Below, in pieces: positions 44,101 to 55,600 of a stretch of DNA of 64,000 nucleotides. The DNA is taken from assembly GCA_031763025.1 (NCBI GenBank), contig JASSKH010000001.1:20933142-20997141 (forward strand), written 5' to 3'. Below the pieces are notes generated by a model. The model saw nothing but the letters and a program-made list of their open reading frames with translations. It searched no databases and had not been told where the DNA came from. Each line of letters opens with the position of its first letter. The stretch's first letter is position 1. Position numbers and translations under genes: made by a program. The stretch is from Macrocystis pyrifera (Eukaryota; Sar; Phaeophyceae; Laminariales; Laminariaceae).

Positions 44101-44824
44101 CAAGGGCGCGAAACCAGACACGGACGCAAAGGTCCTCAAGGCCAAACTCTCACTTAACTGGACGGGCCCCTACAAAGTTATCGTAGCTGGCCCCTGCTCC
44201 TCAGCGGACACCCCGGATGGATCTCCTCCCGGAGCAAAGCTCCTGTATTTGGACCTTCCTTCCGATATCCCCGGCGCTGAGGCTCGCCGGCGCGTATCTG
44301 TTCAACTCTGCAAGCCCTGTGCCAACCGCTACGACTGTGGCGGCATGCCGAAGTATGTGCCGGCGGGGTTGACGCAATACGTGCTCAATAATTTCTCCAA
44401 GAAATCCTCTCCGTACCACGTCACCGAGGACGACGTTTCGACCCCTCTTGAACGACTCGAAGTGGAAAAGATTACTGGACATCAATCGGTTAGAGGTCGA
44501 GGTGGCGTCATCGCGGTGATGTACGAAACGCACTGGACAGGACTATCCCGGCCATCCTGGGAACGAGAACTGGACCTTCAGCTTTCTCGCCACGTAATTT
44601 TGCGCTACTGGGCCGGCACCCCGAACCAACACCGCCAAACCAACCGCCTGTACCGCCGAATGCGAATTGGCGCGGCACAACGGGAGCTTTCTCGGAGTAT
44701 CGGCGAGCGGTTTCTGGCACCCGGCTATGGCTGCGTATCGCACGCCGATTGGCTCCGCCGATACAGCAACACTGTACTTCCCAACGGGGCCCACTTTTGG
44801 TACAAGGGCGACGACGGTCTGTGA
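41145..44824 (+). pseudogene. Ty3/gypsy chromodomain retrotransposon, pol 3' half, decayed
   Basis: In order: RNase H (Y-C-D-A-C-I-D-G-F-G-A near 41222; F-L-D-H-E-A-L-E-S-I near 41424), an Ala/Pro-rich linker with four 42-residue repeats (41952-42455), an integrase zinc-binding region (43180-43315), an integrase core (D in S-I-D-Y-F-G, D in S-D-N-G-R-Q-F and E in G-V-E-R-V-N, the last two 35 residues apart) and a C-terminal chromodomain (L-E-V-E-K-I, T-H-W-T-G-L-S-R-P-S-W-E-R-E, L-R-Y-W). The final 500 codons (43322-44824) are open. RT, protease and gag are absent. Damage: a missing base near 41215, TGA for the Trp expected after R-G-Y-L (41403), TGA at 43199, TGA in place of the last zinc-binding Cys (43310) and frameshifts at 42900-43140. 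No transcription or activity is expected. Confidence 0.85.
41952..42455 (+). repeat. 126-bp in-frame tandem repeat in gypsy pol
   Basis: Four units start at 41952, 42078, 42204 and 42330, each encoding 42 residues: Q-G-S-A-E-A, then A-M-I-V-A-Q-R-A-P-P-P-T-S-T-L and S-V-V-S-T-A-P-A-A-S-S-L. Units 2 and 3 are nearly identical and unit 4 is the most diverged. Frame is preserved throughout, so the expansion was tolerated while the element was coding or arose recently. Confidence 0.9.
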
Positions 44825-45103
44825 TGGCTCGGGAAAATCAGCGCAACTACACCAACAGATGGAATATATTTGATTCGATTTTTGGACGACCCGGGACCAA
44901 TCAAGCTTCCTCTTTCTCCGGCGCGCTACACGACTTCAACGAGAGCTGTGCGAGGTTCTTGGTGTCTGCAAATTCACTTGGCTAGCGCGTTTGCACGGGG
45001 GGTCCAGCGTAATGTAGATGAATCTCGAGGTGCCGCCGTGGATGGCTGATTTTCGCTTCTTGACTGCACTCGATATTCATTTATTTTTTGTCGTCTTCCT
45101 GGA

Positions 45104-45615
45104 CTTTGGGGGGTGATTTTTGTCTGCCCGGTATGTTTCTGGTGTGCTTTCCGTTTTTTTTGGGCTGGGTTGGGGCTGTGTTTTTGCGTATTTTGTCCTG
45201 CCTATCCCCCCCGCTCAGTGTCGGGACTGGTCTGGGCACTCGGCCGCTCAATTGCGGCCCAGGACGCGCTTTTAGAGTTGTGGACTGGTTTTTAGGTGGT
45301 TCTTGCCGTCTTCCGTGTTATTTTTCTTTTCGTTCCCGTACCCACTTTTCGCTTTTCCATGCCTTTTCCTCGCCTTCCCCCCCGTGCGGGCGGCATGGCG
45401 ATGGCTTTCATTGACGATTTCTTCCTGCCCCTTAAGGCTAGGTCTTCCCTGTATTTTTTTACGTACTTTGCCGGCTTCGTTGCCTCGCCGTTCAGAGGTG
45501 TGGAAGTGGGTTTTGAGGAGCCGCATCTTCGACTCATGTTCTAGTTCGTGGAATCAGGATTTCCACGAATTTCCCATAATTCTGCATATACGGCTCATCA
45601 GAGTGGGCTAGTGTT
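45104..45615 (+). other. possible 3' LTR region of the gypsy element
   Basis: A polypurine-like TTTGGGGGG at 45107-45112 is followed by TGATTTTTGTCTG, a plausible PPT and LTR start about 290 bases after the pol stop. The following 430 bases are pyrimidine-rich. A separate PPT-like GAGTGGGCTAGTGTTATGAT occurs at 45600. No 5' LTR is left to compare, so the boundary cannot be confirmed. Confidence 0.3.
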
Positions 45616-46048
45616 ATGATACTGCTTTGTATGAGGTTGAAAGCCCGGTAACTACCTGGGTTCAGTCACTGGGAACGTATTTGCAGTACTTGGAAGGCGC
45701 TTCTTAGATGGAAAACCAGGGGTTTTCCAGAGACGCACAAGCTTGGTCTCGGTCTCCGCGTGCACGAAAGGAATAAAACTGATCTTCTTCTATAGCTAAG
45801 CAAGCAACACACGTGAGTACCAACGATTACCGACTTAAAAGGCAAGCCTCTCGAGGGATACAAAGTGTCCCGCAACGTTGATCCTAATACAGGACCAAGT
45901 GGGTCCGCTAAGCGCTTGTGACGATCGCCCCGAAGAACAATAGCAACAACAACAAGTGCACAAGAGCTTGCTATCGCTCGTTAGATATCATACTGCTGTA
46001 CAGTACCAAAACGCTCTTTGGGGATCTCTTATATGATGAGCAATGGCA

Positions 46049-46300
46049 GAGCGTCAAGTGCACAAGAAGAGCATATACCTTCAGGGTGACAGAGCAGAAA
46101 CGCGTATAGATACTGCTGTGCCAACTCTAATAACCCCGCTGTTGAAAATGCGTCAAGTGCACATTTTGTCGAGAGCATATGCCTTCAGGACGACAGAGCA
46201 GGAACGAGTATACTATTAGATAGAGCGTCAAGTGCACAAGACTAGCATATGCCTTTAGGGCGACAAAGCAGGGACGAGTATAGATACCATACTGACTGCT
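46049..46300 (+). repeat. three degenerate tandem copies of a 75-100-bp unit
   Basis: Units near 46051, 46148 and 46224 share GCGTCAAGTGCACA, AGCATATRCCTT, GACARAGCAG and ACGAGTATA. No coding content is recognisable. Confidence 0.7.
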
Positions 46301-46324
46301 GTTCCAACACGGGAAGAGCATTCC

Positions 46325-46488
46325 TTGAGGGATCTCTAACATTTCGCGGTACAGCGATCTATTGTCAATCTGTCGTTTAATACCTTGTAGTAAACAACCC
46401 ACGATACGTTTTCATTGGCCAACAAAACGTGGTCAGCTCTCCGACCGCTTGTTGGGGATCTCTTATTCCCGTTCATGTTTGTGAGCCT
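46325..46488 (+). repeat. 160-bp direct repeat E, left copy
   Basis: It matches 46747-46900 at GATCTCTAA, ATTTCGCGGTACAG, TTGGCCAACA and CGCTTGTTGGGGATCTCTTAT. The MITE at 46569 lies between the two copies. Confidence 0.7.
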
Positions 46489-46568
46489 CCTCATTGTTAA
46501 TGTTTTCTTCATTTTGCGATCCTCATCGCATATTTCGGTACTAAAATAATAATCCCGCTGTTGAAAAT

Positions 46569-46716
46569 AGAATACGCGCGTTCGGCTTATTATAACACTT
46601 GTAAAATTCAGTAAAAACGGGATATAGACGAGACGTATTACGCAGCTTGCAAAAGTTGGGTATCAACTACTTGATCAGTCGAACTCACTGCTGACGTATT
46701 TCATGATATAATAATA
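46569..46716 (-). mobile_element. MITE family M1, inverted copy
   Basis: It starts AGAATACGCGCGTTCGGCTTA and runs through the M1 arm in reverse to CTGACGTATTTCATGATATA. The flank CCCGCTGTTGAAAAT just before it also occurs without the MITE at 46134-46148, which fixes the left boundary at about 46569. The right terminal repeat is missing. Confidence 0.75.
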
Positions 46717-46746
46717 GCAAAAAATACATTTGTCTTTGCGGATCTG

Positions 46747-46900
46747 CTTATTGGGGATCTCTAATATTTCGCGGTACAGAGATCTCTTGTTAGCCTGTCG
46801 TTTGTCTCAACCGACATGTTTTTATTGGCCAACAGAGGGTCATCAGCTCCCTCTCCGCTTGTTGGGGATCTCTTATCCCCGTTCATGTTTGTGTGCCACC
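46747..46900 (+). repeat. 160-bp direct repeat E, right copy
   Basis: It matches 46325-46488. It ends TTATCCCCGTTCATGTTTGTG as against TTATTCCCGTTCATGTTTGTG in the left copy. Confidence 0.7.
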
Positions 46901-47247
46901 GAGAGGCGGGTTGTACTTGGGTTGAAGGTTCGGATTGTATGGCGATGCTATGTATGCACTGTTTCTGCAGAGCTATGTGGCTGCTCCTGCTGCATGTTGC
47001 TGCAGAGCTGTGCGGTGTGCTGTCCTGTGCGTTTTGGCTTGGCCAGGATGTGCAACAATAAAAAAACAAAACAAACTGGAGATTGCAGAACCCCGAAAGA
47101 TATTCGTTCGCTCATCATGAGCAGGATATCGCAGACATTTGATACCGCCGTACACTGCTGCGCTGCTCAAGGTCGAAACTAGAGACTGAAGACCGCAGAG
47201 ACCAGCATGATGTTGTCGTCTTTGGATTGTGTGCGTTGTTCACATTT

Positions 47248-47388
47248 AACCGTTCTTTCTACCCGTCGACATCCAACACAACAACCAGTGTCCGAGCCGA
47301 ATCTTTTATCCTGGATAGGTACAAGTTCTGCCGTCACAAAACTTCGGCACAGAGAAACTACTCCGGTAGATTGCTATGCAGTAGGCTA
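47248..47388 (-). repeat. LINE 3' UTR fragment, copy C
   Basis: The displayed strand reads ACCGTTCTTTCTACCCGTCG, TCCAACACAAC, GTCCGAGCCGAAT, TCTGCCGTCACAAA and GGCACAGAGAAACTACT. This corresponds to the last 140 bases before the tail in LINE copies A and B. The (GTT)n tail is gone. Confidence 0.65.
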
Positions 47389-48364
47389 TAGCTGTACTCG
47401 TGTCAATAATCTAGCTCTACACGCAGCAGTAATTTGGGTTCGATTCTCGATAGGCAGTCCGCAGGCGTATGGTATTGATATGAATACTATGCACTACAGC
47501 ATGTTTCATGCTTATTACTTCCGATATCGATCATGTGTATGTGCTGTGTATGACATGCGAGCGAGTGCCCTCTCCCCCCTTCCCCCTTTTCTTCTGCAGC
47601 CTGTTTCTAATGAATCAATAAACTCGTACTTCGTACGTACGTCTATACGAGTAATGAACACCTGGTACCTTGATAGATATACGTACTCGCTGGGGCGATG
47701 ATACTTCGGTGGGACCTGGTGTGAGACGGATGCACATAAATCATACTGGAAATAGAGGTAATTATTTATTTTCCGAATTCGGGGAGACGAAAAGCATGAA
47801 CATAAAATGCCAAGAAGCTTGCTACCAAATGATATAATAATGAGGCGCGCGAGCGCGAAGCGCGAGTCGGTCGAGCTACAACAGTAGATGCGACAACGTG
47901 TGTAGGCATACATGGCTGGCAAAACAGAACCGAAAAACATCAAACAGTTTGTTTTTTCCAGTTCTACCTATTAAAGAGTACACGTAGGCAGACTGTGCCT
48001 GTCCGCAGCGACGTGCGGGCCGTGTCCTAAGACATGCTGCAGGTGGCGTTGTCAGGTCCATCCTCCTACTACTGATGAGGGGACGGAGAGAAGCAGGAGA
48101 AGATCTGCTGTTGTTTGTTGTAGATGTCGGTACAGCAGTACATAGTAGTACAGTAGTACGTAGTATACTAGTAGTAGTGGTGGCACCTGTCATATCGGTT
48201 TTGTTTTTAGAGTTCTACCCAATGAAACCCAACTCTACGAGTACTCGTAGGCAGAATGTGCCTGAGTCCACAAAATACGTCGGAAAAAATCCTGTTGTTG
48301 CGGAACTGCTTGTTGGGGATCATGGAGCCAACTGGTCTCTTTCGTCACCCTCACCAGCTCCAAC

Positions 48365-48931
48365 TGCGACTTGACAAAAAAAAGACAAGTAAACGAGAAC
48401 AGCGCTCCCATACATTTCTTCGAGGGCAATAACATTTTCGTAACAACACCCAGTGCCCGTGACCACGCCCGCCATAACTCTCTTCAGCTCACATCCTCCG
48501 AATGTCTCTCACGAGGTTATCGCGGGAAAATATTAGCAAAGCCGGCTGTGAGACTGTTGCGGCCACCGAGGTTATCCGCCTACCTGCGACTTGACAAAAA
48601 AAAGACAAGTAAACGAGAACAGCGCTCCCATACATTTCGTGTTTGTATGCTCGTGTTTTCTTCGAGGGCAATAACATTTTCGTAACAACACCCAGTGCCC
48701 GTGTGGCCGAAGATTGTGCCCGCGGTGTGATTGTCTTGGTCGCCCGCCATAACTGCGCAAAATTAAACTCTTCAGCTCACATCCATCTCCGAATGTCTCT
48801 CACGAGGTTATCGCGGGAAAATATTAGCAGCGAGACTGGTGGTAGGTCCCCTCGCTGGAAGCCGGCTGTGAGACTGTTGCGCTCTCCCCATCATACATTT
48901 CTTCGGGGCCCACCGAGGTTATCCGCCTACC
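48365..48931 (+). repeat. tandem duplication with unequal units (219 and 347 bp)
   Basis: Units 48365-48583 and 48584-48931 share all blocks in order from TGCGACTTGACAAAAA to GAGGTTATCCGCCTACC. The second unit contains several extra blocks of about 3-40 bases, absent from the first. Each lies between near-identical shared blocks, some with short microhomology at the edges. No protein is recognisable. Confidence 0.8.
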
Positions 48932-48939
48932 GGGAATAA

Positions 48940-51450
48940 TATATTAGCACAGTGAAGGCCGGCTGTACGTTACCGGTATTTGTCACAAGGTCGACTCTAC
49001 GAGTATTAATAGTTACATTACACTTTTCTGAACAAATCTCAAGAATAATCATAAGGCGAATTCGCGAGCGGCATAATCCACGCCTCGCTGCCCATACCTC
49101 ATCCCCGCCACGACTCTCGCTTATTGGCTCTTGTTGAGAGGATGCCCGTCACGCGGTTCCTCCATAAGAGTCGGTAAGGGTCGCTTGCATAGTCGCCTGG
49201 TTGCTTTTCTCAGGCGGGAATAAACGGCCGGGTGCTGTTTGCTTGATGCTGCTACGCATCACATACCTGGCTGGAACTATACACATATACACCTGGTACA
49301 AGGTTCCCCGGGACTGTGGTTGTCTTTAAATCCCGGGGGTTCCGCAAGCTGAACAGGGAGAACACAGCAGGCATTCGCTCCTCGTACCTATCTACTCGTA
49401 CATGATGATATTAATATTATCGTAGCAGCCACCAGGCAAGAACGAAGCACTTTGAAAAATAAATCTTGAACCGCACATAAAAAAGAACTTCGTAGCCACG
49501 GGGGAAGTAACCGGGCAAGTAACACCGACAAGCCGAAACGATTGTACAATTTAATTATTTGAAGTATGGGGTGCGAACGAGCACGCGTAGTTTGCAGTGC
49601 AGCAGTAGTAGTAAGTAGTAGTGTAGTACGAGCATCGTACTAGAGCTTCATTTTCTTCGTTCATGTCAACTTGCAATAGACAGTAACTGCCCAAACATGA
49701 ACAAACGATAAACTGAAGATCGGCACGCCACGCCCAGAATAGGCGCTGCACTGCAGTTGGCAAAAAGAAACACTTCTACAGCAAAAACTAAAGAAGAGTT
49801 TACGTATGCGCGTGTATGCTACTGACATACAGCTCTGTGTTCCCAGAAAACGGTGCCGCGTCGCGCCTGCTTACTTCAAAACGAACCCAGCGACGCCGCT
49901 CTACAGTGTGTGCCGCCATTTGGATACACTTTAGATTTCAAGAGTAAAAAACTAAACACTTGACGGAACTAATCAGGATGCCTTGCCGAACATCTAGACA
50001 ATACGTACGAAAGGCAAACTACCATGTAACTATTAACACCAGTACTCGAATACTGTACATCTTTAACGCCCTGGTACGACACACAAGAGTACCTGGTACT
50101 AGATGCTGTGTAACACGCGACGAGCACGCCATTTGCTGTGCCTACCCTGCCGCATCAAGAATAGACCACCCGCACGTTACCCCCAAGGCTCAATACAGCG
50201 ACACCAACAACCAAGGATAATCTCCACCGTATTCTTCACACAGAGAGCCTGAGCCGGGTCGGCGATCTATCCAGCTATGTTTTTTTCACGCTGTTTGTTC
50301 TCGCCGAACATGAATAAAACATGACAAAACACAAAACAGGAAGTAAAAAAACGCAGCACTAACGAAAACCTGAACCAACTCTCGCTGAACCTGCTTCAAC
50401 TCGCACGTACGCGGATGGTGTACACTCGCTTGCATAACATATAGCACCTAGACTCGTAAACCTTTAGCGTAATTGTGATCTTTTTCTGCAGTCTCAGTCT
50501 TCATCATCAGCGATCCTACAGCAGTTGTATCCTACCGGTAATATTTATATTCTGACAGAAAGAACAGGCACCAGGTACTACATGAATTCGCCGTGCGCAC
50601 AAAAACAGAAGCACAACCCACGCACACATTACACCTGAGATGCCGGCGTTGCAACTTCAGCCCACCAGTTCAACCTCACAACAGGAATTATTGATCAGCA
50701 AGGTACTGCTTGTACGCACCGCAGCTCTTGTTCGAGGGCTTCATGTTACCAGCACAAAATATTACTGCATATACAATTCGGCCATGTCCCAGTCCACCGA
50801 ACATTCGCTATCGTGTTGCTTGTTGGTCGCCTAGCGTCCCACCCCCGCTGACTCCGTTGCTGTTACCGTAGGTGCGGCGGCCATGCCCCAGCCAGCAGAC
50901 ACCAACCATATCCGGTCACGCATCTCCATTAACATGTCCCCGATCTTGATGTTGCCGCCCGCGCCACCGCCGCAGCACGAGTCTCTTCATCCGTACAGAT
51001 CAAACAATCAGGTCGCGGCATGCAATGTGGTCAAGGGCAGGAAGAGGAATGCACCGCTTGCCCACGCGTACCGTACAGCAGTATTGAGCGTAGTACGAAC
51101 ATCTTTGGTTCGATAGACGAAGCACGACGACACCGGTCCGTTCCGAACGTTCCACTTCGTTGTTTGCGTCGTGTGAGTCCTAGCTTGTTCCGCAAGCAGC
51201 ACGACCAAGCCACACACAACGCGGTCCGCGAAACGCTGCCGAGAGTTCTCAACTGCTTTTTTGTTGTTCACACCTCTTGAACCCCAACGTGTTTCGCGAC
51301 GGAAGACGACGACGGATGCACCGTCCACAAAATCAAAAACGCCCCGGAGCGCGTAAATAAAACACACAAACCATTACCACTGTCTCATCGTGGTCTTGCA
51401 GAACGCCGGGGTTAGCACCCTCTCCGTCGCCGCTCGTCAAAAACGACGCT
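48940..51450. other. no supportable gene; end includes 3' flank of the transporter
   Basis: Nothing coding is recognisable. The 200-300 bases next to 51451 are presumably 3' UTR of the minus-strand transporter gene. Scattered GTACAGCAGTA and ACCTGGTAC palindromes occur (49289, 50088, 50571, 51073). Confidence 0.35.
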
Positions 51451-52150
51451 TTACTTTCCAGAGGTAAGACCGATTCCTATGCCTTCTTCGGGGGCTTCTT
51501 CGGCCACCACCCTAGGCGCAGCAGTAGTGGCTGGCTCCGGCTCGACGGGGGAGATAACAACGTTCCAGCTCACCACCGTAACGACGACCATGCCGAGGGT
51601 CAAGAGGTAGAAAATGAGGTGGTAGTCGAGCGGGAAGGGGCGGCGGCGGTGGATGGACCAGGCGAAGATGGTGGAGGCAGCGGTCGGACCGGCTGCTTTC
51701 GCCAGCGAGCCCAGAGTCATCGAGAGGCCATTGACGGTGCCGCGTCGGGAGGGGTCTACAGCGTTGTTGGTCGCCAGAGCAACGTTAATGAATACCTGTT
51801 GCGGGTAGAGGGGGGAAGGGAATAGCAGAGGAGGGGGGCGGAGAGGCCGCATCAAAGGTGCCTTGTTCTTAGGTGCGGGAGGTGCAACGCCGAAATCGAG
51901 CTGGCGCAGCTCTAGCGAAGATAGAAGATGCCTGGTACAGTTTATCCACACGCTGACTCGCGTTTGAGAGCGAAATATATCAACATAGAGAGATAAACAT
52001 ATGTAAGTCAGACAGGAACACAGACAGATAGACACGCAGGCATGCAGGCAGAGATATAGGCAGACAGGCAGGCAGACAGGCAGGCAACCAGACATGCAAA
52101 CAGGCAGGCAGACAGGTAGGCAGGTATACCGCCAGACCGCCAGTTTGCCA

Positions 52151-52231
<81 letters not shown>

Positions 52232-52482
52232 ACGGGCAGGCAGGCAGGCAGGCAGGCAGGCAGACGGGCAGGCAGGCAGGCAGGCAGGCAGACATACATA
52301 CATACATACAGATAGACAGACAGACAGACAGACAGACATACATACATACATACAAACAGACAGACAGACAGGCAGACAGGCAGGCAGACCGATACAGTCA
52401 GACAGACGGACAGACGGAAGACATACAGACAGACAGACAGACAGACAGGCAGACAGACAGACAGACATACACACATACATAC

Positions 52483-52518
<36 letters not shown>

Positions 52519-52623
52519 GGACAGACGGACAGACAGACAGACCGACAGACAGACAGACAGACAGAGAGACATGCAGGCAGATAGACAGACAAAGAGACAA
52601 ACACGCGGACATGCAGGCAGAAA

Positions 52624-52660
<37 letters not shown>

Positions 52661-55600
52661 CGAGACAGCGACAAAGAAGAGGGTGACAAAACGAGAGGAA
52701 AGGAGGGGGAGAGCGAGAGCGAGAGAGGCAGATAGGAAGAGAAAGAGACAGATACATACCCAGCGGATCGCACGCAACCCGGTGAAACACCACGCGCCTT
52801 AATCGCAGCGTCCACGGGGACTCAAAATCGATGGTGGTAATGCCTTAATCGAGCGCACCGGGGTGGACAACATAGACCCCCCCCCTTTCCACATCCAGCC
52901 AGCCGGCTTCCGGGGATCCCCCCCCCATCAAGACGCACATATGAACATATGCCCGGGGGCCAACCCTCCGGGATCGTCCCAACCATAAGAAAATGACCCT
53001 GAGGATAGAGGCCTCCTGCTTGTAAGAACGCGACGCATGCCCTCACCGACTACAATCCAACCAAGCTTCCAAGAGCCACGAGAACAAAACTCGCAACCAT
53101 CTGTACGACCGCGCCATTGTATAACGATGTCGCGCAGTAGCACTAAGATGCTCGGCACTGCATAGCGCCATCATACAGCGGCATCAAACTGGTCGATGCG
53201 TTTCTAAACACCAAGATGGTTGACATCAACATCGTCTAGCATTAGGAACATGCGTGGGATAGATATATGCAGAATGGTGACAAGCGTGGCACCCACCGCG
53301 TTCGAAGCCACGTTGGTGAAGAACAGCAGCACCAGCGAGGCAGCCAGAAGAGTCCGCTCGGAATCGTGCAGCCGGGAGAGGAAGGGGTAGGTGAGAAAAA
53401 CGGGGATTCCGATGCAGCAGGCCCAGCGCTGTGACGTTTTAGCGCCTATCCTTTTGACAATCCTTGGATAAATCAATAGCTGGAAGATGAGCATGCCTCC
53501 GCCACACGCAGAAAGAGCCTACAGCAGTATAGAGCGGGCGGGCGCAACATCAAAAGGGGGACAATATCGGTGCAAACGCAACCCAGGGGCTAGAGACAAA
53601 TGTACAGGATGTGTGAAGCCGTTCGCGGAATATTCAAAGGAGTTCAAGAGGCGAGGGTCGGGGCGTGTTTGAGTTTTTTTGGTTCCGAAAGAACCCCAAG
53701 AAAATCGTCCATTTCAGGCCAAGACGGGAGCCGGCGAACCGCCACCCAATCGCCGTCTAGCACAAAGGAGAGATGGGAGGTCGACACAAAGTCCAGAGGC
53801 TCATGCCGCCTATAACACCTACTGCTGCGGCGGGAGGCGAGCACAACCTGAAGTACATGCACGTTCCACTGTTCCTTTGGATGGACGCCGCGGCCAACCA
53901 TCGAACACTATATGGTGCCTTCCCGGTCATAATGGGAGGGGCGTGGGAGCAGCAAACCTTGCCTCCCTTGGCCCACAAGCAGCGCTACAGTATATTTTTA
54001 CCACAATCGTGCCAGCGAAATATACCACGGCTGCGCGCTGGGTGCTGGACGTGGGGAAAGCGCTGACGACTGCTACGAACACTGTGACCTGGAACGAAAC
54101 GGCCTCGCAGAAATACATGTTTCGGCTAGACACGGACCGACTAGTAATACGAACCTATGGAAGAACACACGCATGTGCGAAAAGCAGAGCGACAGGACAA
54201 TATGCGAGGGCGCGTGCTTCCTTGAGGCCTATCATTAGGTGCCCCACACCTGTCCTACTTCTCGGGTCGTCCAATCCAAGCCCCCGCTGCCGGCGCTGCT
54301 GATCGCCCACAGAGGGTACGCTTCGTCAAATCCAATGTCAAGAAACTGGAACGATAAATAAATCGGCGAAAAAGTGAGAAAGCGCACGAAGGAAACGATA
54401 AAAATGTCAAGTAATCGTGTTGAGGCGTTCATTATTACCTGTCCGATCTGTTTGGTCGTCCAATCCAAACCCCCGTTGGCCAAAGTGCTGAGCGCCCATA
54501 GTGGGTACACCTCCTGGGATCCAATGGATATGAACTGCGATTGAAAGGCGACGCGCGATAAAGGGGGTCCGAGCGAAAATTGCGATTTCGTGATTTTTAG
54601 CCCTTACGCACATTGTCTAGTTGCAGAAAAATCACTTGACCGGACGGAAAGTGGGGGGCACCCAACAAAAGTCGTTAAATTTCCTCGTCATAAATTCTTG
54701 GGGAGGCACACGTACGAATAGCAATCACAAGGTACAGCGATACGACCACATCTAATGCACAAAGCATCAACCGCATAAAGCGGACAAGAAAACCTCTGTC
54801 CTCACCGAAAACAAGACGTACACGAACAGGATGGTGCGGACCCGCTTCTCTTCGAGAAGTTTAACCGGCAGAAGACACTCCCGCAGGCAGGGATTCTTCC
54901 TCCTCCTCCCCCCTCCCCGACTCTCGCCACCGACAGCGTCAAACCCCCCGCCCTGTCTAACACCGGCCCCTTCCAACCGCGAGCTTCCATAGGCCCGGCC
55001 ATGGACACTGCTGTGCAACTCCCCTGCCTCCAGATCTTGCGCCCCGCTAGACGATCTCGAGCGTCGCCGAGCAAGAGGTAATTGCTCCTCGGCTCGTGCC
55101 TGGGCGAAGCTACCGTTACATCCACCGTTGTTGACGATCTCATATCCACCCTTATCCGTGCTACCCGGCGTCGCCCCCCCCCTGCCGCCGCCGGAGTGCA
55201 AGCGCACCCGGTCCACATTCGCGAGCTCGGGATCGTACGCATTGTCGAGATTGGGCATTTCGACTCTTCCCCCCTCGTCCGCTGCCGCCTCCTGACTGTG
55301 CAGCTCGGCCTCAGACGTCGGGAGGGGCTCGAAGCCCCGCCTGCATCCAGACAAGTTGAAAATTGCTGAGGCCGTGTACATGAGGCAAATATACCGTACC
55401 AGTACAAATTGTACCTCACAGCATTTTCCGACATGGGATAGGCTACTTTGCCGACACACCTCACTAATTTCTTCCTCCGCGGTGAAATTAGATTAAGCAC
55501 GGCAGACCATTTCGAATTTCACTTGTCGTTATGGAAGGTTGGCGGTCCACACCAACTCGTCCTGGACAATTATTTCGGTACACCAACTGTCTGGTTCTGG

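Noticed and set aside
51451-52815. 454-codon minus-strand frame rich in C-L-P-A and C-L-S-V
   Set aside because: Only its last 114 codons are a real exon of the transporter. The rest is the stop-free CAGG/CAGA array of intron 8.
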